The position numbers and the translations under genes are program-made. Of a stretch of DNA of 5,069 nt, positions 1 to 5,069 are shown piece by piece. The DNA lies in assembly GCA_016781115.1 (NCBI GenBank), contig JADDQX010000032.1, positions 2,676 through 7,744 on the forward strand, given 5' to 3'. This stretch comes from Actinomycetota bacterium. GTDB lineage: Bacteria > Actinomycetota > CADDZG01 > WHSQ01. Below the pieces are notes generated by a model. That model made no database searches. It was not told where the DNA came from and saw nothing but the letters and a program-made list of their open reading frames with translations. Numbering within the stretch: the stretch's first letter is position 1; each line of letters begins with the position of its first letter.

Positions 1-1
1 C

Positions 2-1420
2 TGCACAGAGCGCGACCTCCTGCGGCGGCTCGCTCCCCACCTCGTCGAACCGATCCCATTCGTCCTGCCGTTCTCCGGCCGGACCACCCGCGCCAAGTTC
101 GGCGTAGGCCTGTGGGCATACGACGCCCTGGCCAGCTTCAAGAACCTCAAGCTCCACAAGCATCTGGACTCGAACGAGGCCGAAGCTTTGGTACCCGCCC
201 TTCCGCGCGACCAGGTCAAGGGCGGCTTCATCTACTACGACTGCAAGACCGACGACGTTCGCCTGGTCATGGAGAACCTCATCCAGGCGCGTCGCTACGG
301 CGCGGTGCCGGTGAACCACTGCGTGGTCCGGGACCTCTCCTCCGGTGGCGGCCTGGGACGGTCCGTGGTGGAAGACACCGCGTCGGGCACGCACTTCGAG
401 ATCGAGGCGCGGCAGATCATCGTCGCCGCGGGAGTATGGGCCGATCGCGTGGAGGCGCTGGCCGTGTCGGACGCCCACCCGCGCCTGCGCCCCTCCAAGG
501 GGGTGCACCTCGTGTTCCGTCGCGATGCGATACCGGTGCTAGAGGCGGGAGCTTTCATCCCCGACGCTGAGAAGAGGCGGATGTTGTTCGTGATCCCATG
601 GCTCGACCACGTCATCGTCGGCACCACCGACGATGCTTACGAGGGCAGCTTGGATCACCCGATGGTCGAACAAGAGGACCGGCAGTACTGCCTCGACGCC
701 CTGAACGTCACCCTGGACCTCCACCTGGACGAGAGTGACATCGCCGGCGCCTACGCGGGCCTGCGCCCGCTCATCGCCAGCGAGCGGGACGCGACCGCGG
801 ACCTCTCGCGCCGGCACGCGGTCTACGAGATCGCCCACGGCATCACCGGCATCACCGGCGGCAAGATGACGACCTACAGACGCATGGCCAAAGACGCGGT
901 GGACGGCGTGGCCGAAGTCCTAGGTATCTCCGCTCGCTCGAAGACACGCTGGATCCGGCTGGGCTCACGAGACGTGGGCGCGCTCACGGCGGCGGTCGAC
1001 CGGCGCTGCCGTGTCCTTGGCCTGGACCGCGAGGTTGGGCCGAACCTCGTCAGGTGTTACGGAGACCGCGCGCTCGACCTTCTCGAGCTCGCCGGCGCCG
1101 AGGGTCTGACGGCTCCGCTGGTTCCGGGGATGCGCCCGATCCAAGCGGAAGCCCTCTACTGCGCGCGAGCCGAGATGGCAACGCACCTGGGCGACCTTCT
1201 GGGACGCCGGACGCGCGTGACGCTCACCGATCCCGAGGCGGGCATCGGTCGAGACTCGAGCGCTGCGGCCGTCCTCGCCTCCGAGCTCGGCTGGAGCGAC
1301 GAGGAGGTCGAACGGCAGCGGGACGCTCATAGGGCCGAGGTCGAGGCGGAGCGCGGATTGCCCCTCCACCCGGCGCCGCTGCGAGCTCTCCGCGCCGACG
1401 CCGCGGTCGACGCGGGATGA
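2..1420 (+). CDS. glpD: FAD-dependent glycerol-3-phosphate dehydrogenase, GlpD family (5' truncated)
   Basis: Oxidises sn-glycerol 3-phosphate to dihydroxyacetone phosphate with FAD, normally at the inner face of the membrane, passing electrons to quinone. The gene runs in from the left edge. 472 residues are visible and roughly 80-100 N-terminal residues, including the GxGxxG FAD-binding loop, lie outside the window. The fragment opens with the family segment ending APHLVEPIPFVLPF, then YYDCKTDDVRL (about 79-89), IIVAAGVWADRVE (FAD domain), GVHLVF, AGLRPLI (Arg codon 764-766) and ITGITGGKMTTYRRMA (Lys codon 863-865). By recall, the last two motifs match the substrate-contacting Arg317 and Lys354 of E. 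coli GlpD. From about residue 315 there is an alpha-helical C-terminal domain typical of longer GlpD proteins. A TTG at 188 is not the start, because family homology continues upstream of it. The stop overlaps the next start (ATGA). A general glycerol oxidase role is the main alternative. Confidence 0.93.
   Translation, partial: CTERDLLRRLAPHLVEPIPFVLPFSGRTTRAKFGVGLWAYDALASFKNLKLHKHLDSNEAEALVPALPRDQVKGGFIYYDCKTDDVRLVMENLIQARRYGAVPVNHCVVRDLSSGGGLGRSVVEDTASGTHFEIEARQIIVAAGVWADRVEALAVSDAHPRLRPSKGVHLVFRRDAIPVLEAGAFIPDAEKRRMLFVIPWLDHVIVGTTDDAYEGSLDHPMVEQEDRQYCLDALNVTLDLHLDESDIAGAYAGLRPLIASERDATADLSRRHAVYEIAHGITGITGGKMTTYRRMAKDAVDGVAEVLGISARSKTRWIRLGSRDVGALTAAVDRRCRVLGLDREVGPNLVRCYGDRALDLLELAGAEGLTAPLVPGMRPIQAEALYCARAEMATHLGDLLGRRTRVTLTDPEAGIGRDSSAAAVLASELGWSDEEVERQRDAHRAEVEAERGLPLHPAPLRALRADAAVDAG
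1401..1415 (+). promoter_or_regulatory. small hairpin just before the hydrolase start codon
   Basis: A perfect 5-bp inverted repeat, CCGCG / CGCGG, with a 5-base GTCGA loop ends two bases before the ATG at 1417. It lies in the last codons of glpD. Where a Shine-Dalgarno would be expected there is only this G/C stem. Ribosomes finishing glpD would melt it, so it could enforce coupling of hydrolase translation to glpD. Such short stems also occur by chance in GC-rich DNA. Confidence 0.25.
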
Positions 1421-2280
1421 CCAGAAGCGCCACCAAACTCGTCGTCCCCGCCTTCGACGACACGCCTCTCGCGGGATACCACTTCGAGGGTAGGAGCGAG
1501 GACCCGCTGTTGCTGGTGAACGCGATCGGGCCGGACCTCTCCTCCTGGCGCCCCCTGATCGACCAGGTCGAACGGGAACAGGCGGTGGTCGCATGGGATC
1601 TCCGCGGTCTTCACGGCTCCGGCGAGCCGCGGTCGGACCGGATAGACGCAACCGCGCATTGCGAGGATGCGGTCGCGGTTGTCGACGCGGTCGGAGCGGA
1701 GCGCTTCGCCGTCGCGGCCTGGAGCACGGGCACCAGGATCGGGATCGAGATCGCGCGCTCGTATCCCGAGCGTGTCAAGTCGGTGGTGATCGTCTGCGGC
1801 GGCCTCGGGCGCGGCTTCCGCGGGCTCTTCAGGTACCTCGAGATGTCTCCGTTGTTCCCGTACGGAGCGGGTGTCGCCAAGCACTTCGCTGCCTCGCTGC
1901 AAGGCCCGTTCCGAGCCTTCGTCTCTCGTCCGGAGATCGCAGGGGTGGTGCGTCAGTCCGGGGTGATCGGCCCCGCCGCAGACGTGGATGCCCTGGTGAA
2001 GGTTCTCCAGAGCTTCGCGTCGTGCGACCTCAAGCAGTTGCTCCGGACCTACGAGGAGGTGGCCAGCGACTCAGACCCCGCGGTTTTCGCCGAGGTCCAG
2101 GCGCCGTGCCTGCTCGTGGCAGGTAGACGGGATCGGTTCGCCACCCCCGGGATGGTGGACGAGATGCTGAGGCGCCTGCCGGTCGCGGAGAAGGTCGTCT
2201 ACGAGCAGGGCAGCCATTTCATCCCGCTGGAGTATCCAGAGAGGCTCGCGCTGGACATGAGGTCCTTCTTCACACTTTGA
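1417..2280 (+). CDS. alpha/beta hydrolase, probable esterase/lipase-like
   Basis: A 287-residue single-domain alpha/beta hydrolase fold protein, a normal length for the family, with no signal peptide or membrane segment, so probably cytoplasmic. The catalytic triad can be proposed as Ser103 in the nucleophile elbow A-W-S-T-G (101-105), Asp239 in GRRDRFATP, and His267 in GSHFIP. Asp61 in AWDLRGLHGSG is the usual strand-4 motif. Two departures are visible: the elbow begins with Ala instead of Gly, and the oxyanion-hole HG motif is replaced by NAIGPDLSSW (35-44). The cap region, about 130-215, is variable and gives no substrate hint. The ATG overlaps the glpD stop by 4 bp and has no clear Shine-Dalgarno, so translation is probably coupled to glpD. 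The context with glycerolipid enzymes suggests an acylglycerol, lysolipid or other acyl ester as substrate, but this is inference; a thioesterase or C-C hydrolase is also possible. Confidence 0.9.
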   Translation: MTRSATKLVVPAFDDTPLAGYHFEGRSEDPLLLVNAIGPDLSSWRPLIDQVEREQAVVAWDLRGLHGSGEPRSDRIDATAHCEDAVAVVDAVGAERFAVAAWSTGTRIGIEIARSYPERVKSVVIVCGGLGRGFRGLFRYLEMSPLFPYGAGVAKHFAASLQGPFRAFVSRPEIAGVVRQSGVIGPAADVDALVKVLQSFASCDLKQLLRTYEEVASDSDPAVFAEVQAPCLLVAGRRDRFATPGMVDEMLRRLPVAEKVVYEQGSHFIPLEYPERLALDMRSFFTL

Positions 2281-3190
2281 GCGAGAGGACGTCTCGCAGG
2301 ACCTCGAACGTCGCGGGCGTGTGACCCAGCACCTCCCCGTCGGCTTCGATCAGCAGCGGCCGGTCCGACGTGATGCTCACCTTGACGCGTTTGGCCTCCT
2401 TGACCGAGGGATGAGGCAGATGAGTGCCCTTGAACACCTTCGGCATCATGGCGATGGCGTCTTTCTTGCGGGCGTGCTCGATCTGGACGTCCAGCAGGCC
2501 GTCGGTGGGCGCGGCCTTCGGGGCGATCTTCATCCCGCCGCCGAAGAACTGTCCGTTCGCGACGACGAGGTTGTTCATAGGACCTTCGTAGGTCCTGTCC
2601 ACGAGGTCGACCTTGACCTGAGCCGGCCTGTGCTTGCTCATCGTCAACCAGAACGCGAAGAGATAAACGGTCGGGCCCAACCAGCGCGGCAGCCGGGCGG
2701 CTTTCGCGACGACGTCGGCGCCGAGACCGGCCTCCGCGATGTTCGGGAAGTAGCGGGTCACCTCCCGCCCATCTTCGGTGTAGACGATCTTTCCGATGTC
2801 GATCGGGAACGAGTTCGGCCCATCGAGATGCGCGACCGCCGCGCTCGGCAGCGATCTGATCCCGAAGGTCTTGATGAAGTCGGATCCCGTTCCGGCAGCG
2901 ACGACGCCGAAGACGGCGTCCGGGTTCACCGCCCGGTCGTTCTCGATCATCCCGTTGACGACCTCGTGAACCGTGCCGTCACCGCCGACCGCCACCAGGA
3001 ACCGGATGCCGGAGGACAGGGCATCGCGGGCAAGGTCCGTGGCGTGCCCGGGACCTTCCGTGTAGCGCAGCTCGTATGCGAGCCCCCGCTGCCTCAGATG
3101 CTCTTGCACCTCCGGCAGAGCTTTCGCTACTCCTCCCCTGCCCGAACGAGAGTTGCAGATCAACATCATCGGACCGAACGGCGAGCTCAT
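2270..3190 (-). CDS. diacylglycerol kinase-family lipid kinase (DagK/YegS type)
   Basis: A 306-residue ATP-dependent lipid kinase of the bacterial DagK/YegS/BmrU family, which phosphorylates diacylglycerol or similar lipids at the cytoplasmic membrane face. The full family length is present. Visible motifs are an N-terminal strand MLICNSRSGRGG (9-20) typical of the family, the nucleotide-binding GGDGT (69-73) followed by VHEVVNG, then AAGTGSDF (98-105), NGQFFGGGMKIAPKA (212-226), DGLLDV (230-235) and ADGE (283-286). Many relatives have GTGND or GTAND where this protein has GTGSD. The ATG at 3190 is preceded by GAGG with an 8-base spacer, so this start is preferred over Met8 or Met9. It is the last gene of the thiolase-oxidase-kinase operon and its end overlaps the hydrolase gene by 11 bp. 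M. tuberculosis Rv2252, from the same family and similar context, is reported as a diacylglycerol kinase linked to phosphatidylinositol mannoside synthesis. Another lipid, such as an alkyl-acylglycerol, is possible as substrate. Confidence 0.92.
   Translation of the reverse strand: MSSPFGPMMLICNSRSGRGGVAKALPEVQEHLRQRGLAYELRYTEGPGHATDLARDALSSGIRFLVAVGGDGTVHEVVNGMIENDRAVNPDAVFGVVAAGTGSDFIKTFGIRSLPSAAVAHLDGPNSFPIDIGKIVYTEDGREVTRYFPNIAEAGLGADVVAKAARLPRWLGPTVYLFAFWLTMSKHRPAQVKVDLVDRTYEGPMNNLVVANGQFFGGGMKIAPKAAPTDGLLDVQIEHARKKDAIAMMPKVFKGTHLPHPSVKEAKRVKVSITSDRPLLIEADGEVLGHTPATFEVLRDVLSLKV
2281..2297. terminator. possible bidirectional hairpin at the convergent gene junction
   Basis: GCGAGA, a 5-base spacer GGACG, then TCTCGC form a perfect 6-bp stem directly after the hydrolase TGA (2278-2280). 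It also lies inside the last codons of the minus-strand kinase gene. The position suits a shared transcription stop for two converging operons that have no intergenic space. No T-run follows on either strand, so it is not a classic intrinsic terminator; hairpins without a U-tract have been proposed as terminators in GC-rich bacteria. The short stem makes this tentative. Confidence 0.3.
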
Positions 3191-3198
3191 CGTCGCGG

Positions 3199-3202
3199 CC
3201 TC
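3199..3202 (-). promoter_or_regulatory. ribosome binding site of the lipid kinase gene
   Basis: GAGG on the minus strand, with 8 bases (CCGCGACG) before the ATG at 3190. It overlaps the TGA stop of the preceding oxidase gene, so the kinase can bind its own ribosome while still belonging to the same transcript. It decides the start at 3190. It is the clearest Shine-Dalgarno at any of the starts in the window. Confidence 0.6.
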
Positions 3203-4601
3203 ATGATGCGCCGAGCCCGAGGGCGCCGGGGTTCATGATCCCGTGTGGGTCGATCGCCGCCTTCACGCTCCTCAGCACGTCCCACCACTCGCCCAGCTCC
3301 TCTGGCAACCACCTGGCCTTGCGGCGCCCGATCCCATGGTGATGGCTGATCGAGCCCCCCGCCTGCAAGCACGCCTCCATCCCGACCTCCCACCAGCGCT
3401 CCAGCACAACGGCGGCGACAGCGTCGTCCTCGCAAGCCGAGGCCAGCGTGAAGTAGAGACAGCCACCGTCGGGATAGATGTGTGACAGGTGACACGCGGC
3501 GATGTCCGCGAGCTCAGACAGAGCGTCCTTCATGGAGTGGTAGAGCTCACGCAGCCCCGACCACGTTCCCGACACCTCGATCGTGTCGACGAGCCCGTGC
3601 GGCCCCAGAACCCCCTCGCCCGACATCAAGATCATGAGCTGCTCGACCGCGTCATTGCGGTGCTCCCACCAGTGGTCGACGAGCGAGTCGTCCCCGGGCA
3701 CACCGCTGCTTAGCTCCACCGCTTGATCTGCACGCTGAACCGCCCCCGCTTCTTCGAAGGACAGGAGCAACAACGTCCCCGGCGTCTCCTCGGGCATGTT
3801 CCGCAAGAAGATCGCGGCATCCTCGGGATCGTAGAGACGCACCAGCGTCGGAGCCAACCCGCTCTGCGCGATCTTGCGGCACGCGGCGACCCCGTCCGCC
3901 ATGTGCTGGAAGCGTACGCACCGGTTCGCGCGTTCGGTCGGCAGCGGCGACACCTTCAGCGTGACCTCCGTGACGATCCCGAGCGTCCCCTCCGAGCCGA
4001 CCATCAGCGACGCCAGGTCGGGCCCGGTAGCGCGTCGCGGCACCGTCTTCGACCTCAGCACGCGGCCCCCAGGAAGCACCGCCTCCAGTCCCGAGATCAT
4101 GTCCTCGATGCTGCCGTAGCGAGCCGATAGCTGACCCGAGGCCCGAGTCGCGACCCAGCCGCCCACCGTGGAGATGCCCATCGACTGCGGCTCGTGGCCG
4201 AGCGTTTGGCCCCACGACCGCAGAGCCTTCGCCAGGTCGGGCCCGAGAACGCCGCTCTGGGTCCGAACCAGGCGACTCTTCTCGTCGAAGTCCAAGATCT
4301 CGTTCAGAGCGCGCAGCTCGATCACGACCGCGCCTCCCGACACGATCCCGTCGGACACCCCCGACCCACCGCCGTAAGGAACTACGGGAGTCCGCGTCCT
4401 CTGCGCCCACTCGAGGACCTGGGCTACCTGTTCGGTCGTGTGCGGGCGGACGACGCACTGCGGAAGGTCGTACGGCGTCCCGGCGCGGCGCGCCAGCAGC
4501 GCGGAGGTCGAGCGGTCGGTCGCATGACGATGCAGGTCGGCCGGATGGGAGCCGACGCGGTGGGGGCCGATCAGATCGGCAAGCTCGTCTGCCGGCTTCA
4601 C
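3201..4601 (-). CDS. FAD-binding oxidase of the alkyl-DHAP synthase (AGPS) type
   Basis: A 466-residue flavoprotein of the vanillyl-alcohol oxidase/GlcD fold: an FAD-binding domain (about 45-220) followed by an FAD-linked oxidase C-terminal domain (about 225-460). Visible motifs are PYGGGSG (75-81, FAD pyrophosphate loop), GISTVGGWVATRASG (142-156), SEGTLGIVTEVTLKV (203-217), LVRLYD (253-258), GGCLYF with Tyr383, GGSISHHHGIGRRKARWL with His420-422, and DPHGIMNPG (451-459). The GGWVATRASG block, the Tyr and the triple His are hallmarks of AGPS, which makes alkyl-DHAP from acyl-DHAP and a fatty alcohol, rather than of glycolate or lactate oxidases. It is shorter than eukaryotic AGPS, lacking their N-terminal extension. 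The start is the GTG at 4601, whose GTGA overlaps the thiolase stop. The frame stays open further upstream to 4973, but that part runs inside the thiolase gene and shows no oxidase homology. No ether-lipid product is proven; oxidation of another lipid or hydroxy acid is possible. Confidence 0.88.
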   Translation of the reverse strand: MKPADELADLIGPHRVGSHPADLHRHATDRSTSALLARRAGTPYDLPQCVVRPHTTEQVAQVLEWAQRTRTPVVPYGGGSGVSDGIVSGGAVVIELRALNEILDFDEKSRLVRTQSGVLGPDLAKALRSWGQTLGHEPQSMGISTVGGWVATRASGQLSARYGSIEDMISGLEAVLPGGRVLRSKTVPRRATGPDLASLMVGSEGTLGIVTEVTLKVSPLPTERANRCVRFQHMADGVAACRKIAQSGLAPTLVRLYDPEDAAIFLRNMPEETPGTLLLLSFEEAGAVQRADQAVELSSGVPGDDSLVDHWWEHRNDAVEQLMILMSGEGVLGPHGLVDTIEVSGTWSGLRELYHSMKDALSELADIAACHLSHIYPDGGCLYFTLASACEDDAVAAVVLERWWEVGMEACLQAGGSISHHHGIGRRKARWLPEELGEWWDVLRSVKAAIDPHGIMNPGALGLGAS

Positions 4602-5068
4602 ATGCCTTCGACGATCGTGGCGATCCCCTGGCCGACCCCGATGCACATCGTGGCGAGTCCGTAGCGGGCGCCGCGACGTCTCATCTCGTGCACGAGGGTC
4701 GTCAGGATCCGGGCGCCGGAGCAGCCGAGGGGATGCCCGAGAGCGATGGCTCCCCCATTCACGTTGACCTTCGCGAGATCGATCCCCAGCTCCTTCACGC
4801 AGGCCAGGGACTGAGCCGCGAAGGCCTCGTTCAGCTCGATCAGGTCGATCTCCTCGAGCGACAGCCCGGCGCGCTTCAGCGCCTTGCGCGTGGCGTGGAC
4901 CGGCCCGATGCCCATCCGTTGTGGCTCGACCCCCGCGACCGCGGAGGTCACTATCCGCGCCATGGGGCTCCACCCGTGCTCCCGGACCGAGGCCTCGGAT
5001 GCCAGCAGCAACGCCGCGGCCCCATCGTTAAGGCTCGAGGAGTTCCCCGCTGTCACCGTCCCGCCCTC
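4598..5068 (-). CDS. thiolase (acetyl-CoA acyltransferase), C-terminal part
   Basis: Thiolases cleave 3-ketoacyl-CoA with CoA to release acetyl-CoA, or condense two acyl-CoAs in reverse. 156 C-terminal residues are visible; with a usual length near 390, about 235 residues lie past the right edge. Clear family motifs are TVTAGNSSSLNDGAA (4-18), NEAFA (80-84), NGGAIALGHPLGCSGAR (104-120) with catalytic His112, and MCIGVGQG (141-148) with catalytic Cys142. The nucleophilic Cys near residue 90 of a full thiolase is outside the window. The GTG at 5056 is Val5 of the visible fragment, within the conserved TVTAGN motif, and is not a start. The stop TGA overlaps the oxidase GTG by 4 bp, so it is the upstream member of the same operon. 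Motifs suggest a degradative acetyl-CoA C-acyltransferase (FadA-like) or acetoacetyl-CoA thiolase; chain length cannot be told from this part. Confidence 0.95.
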   Translation of the reverse strand, partial: EGGTVTAGNSSSLNDGAAALLLASEASVREHGWSPMARIVTSAVAGVEPQRMGIGPVHATRKALKRAGLSLEEIDLIELNEAFAAQSLACVKELGIDLAKVNVNGGAIALGHPLGCSGARILTTLVHEMRRRGARYGLATMCIGVGQGIATIVEGM

Positions 5069-5069
5069 T

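Noticed and set aside
188..190. TTG as a start codon for GlpD
   Set aside because: The same frame is open from position 2 and encodes conserved GlpD sequence (for example PHLVEPIPFVLPF), so the true start is outside the window.
838..858. Short tandem repeat GGCATCACC x2 in glpD
   Set aside because: It encodes the conserved GITGITGGK motif of GlpD, so protein conservation explains it.
965..1902. Minus-strand open frames (965-1651 and 1327-1902) opposite glpD and the hydrolase
   Set aside because: Both are Arg/Pro/Ala-rich shadows of well-supported genes and match no family.
3191..3200. Possible promoter between the oxidase and kinase genes
   Set aside because: Only 10 bases separate the genes and they carry part of the kinase ribosome binding site and its spacer; I see no promoter elements there.
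2321..3238. Plus-strand open frame of 305 codons opposite the lipid kinase
   Set aside because: It is antisense to a gene with clear kinase motifs, its translation is Arg/Asp/His-rich without recognisable domains, and long antisense frames are common in GC-rich DNA.
3652..4458. Minus-strand 268-codon frame within the oxidase gene
   Set aside because: It is a frame-shifted shadow of the oxidase, strongly Arg/Gly-biased, while the oxidase frame has continuous conserved motifs.
4602..4973. Upstream in-frame extension of the oxidase gene, which would give a 590-residue protein
   Set aside because: It lies wholly inside the thiolase gene in another frame, its translation is Arg/Gly-rich with no family motif, and the GTG at 4601 gives a normal start with a typical 4-bp overlap.

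Overview
This is a GC-rich, almost fully coding piece of a bacterial chromosome. Strong G/C bias at third codon positions, GTG starts, and 4-bp stop/start overlaps suggest a high-GC bacterium. Actinomycetota is my best guess, because the gene set resembles a mycobacterial locus, but nothing in the window proves the phylum and some proteobacterial-type lineages cannot be excluded. I see no mobile element, CRISPR array, tRNA, rRNA or phage gene.

Layout: two gene groups point towards each other. On the plus strand, a 5'-truncated FAD-dependent glycerol-3-phosphate dehydrogenase (GlpD type, to 1420) overlaps by 4 bp (ATGA) an alpha/beta hydrolase (1417-2280). On the minus strand, a truncated thiolase (from the right edge to 4598) overlaps by 4 bp (GTGA) an FAD-linked oxidase of the alkyl-dihydroxyacetonephosphate synthase (AGPS) type (4601-3201). 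Ten bases later comes a diacylglycerol/lipid kinase (3190-2270). The hydrolase and kinase genes overlap tail to tail by 11 bp. The only non-coding stretch is 3191-3200, so no region of 300 bases lacks a gene.

How the genes may work together: GlpD makes dihydroxyacetone phosphate (DHAP). AGPS enzymes exchange the acyl chain of acyl-DHAP for a fatty alcohol, giving ether-lipid precursors. DagK-type kinases phosphorylate diacylglycerol or related lipids. The thiolase and hydrolase would supply or break down acyl chains. From memory, Mycobacterium tuberculosis has glpD1, an AGPS-like flavoprotein and a diacylglycerol kinase close together (Rv2249c, Rv2251, Rv2252). The window therefore looks like a variant of a recurring glycerolipid locus with a thiolase and a hydrolase added. 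Its exact product, including whether it makes ether lipids, is inference. I found no wholly new system; the main open question is the substrate of the AGPS-like enzyme.
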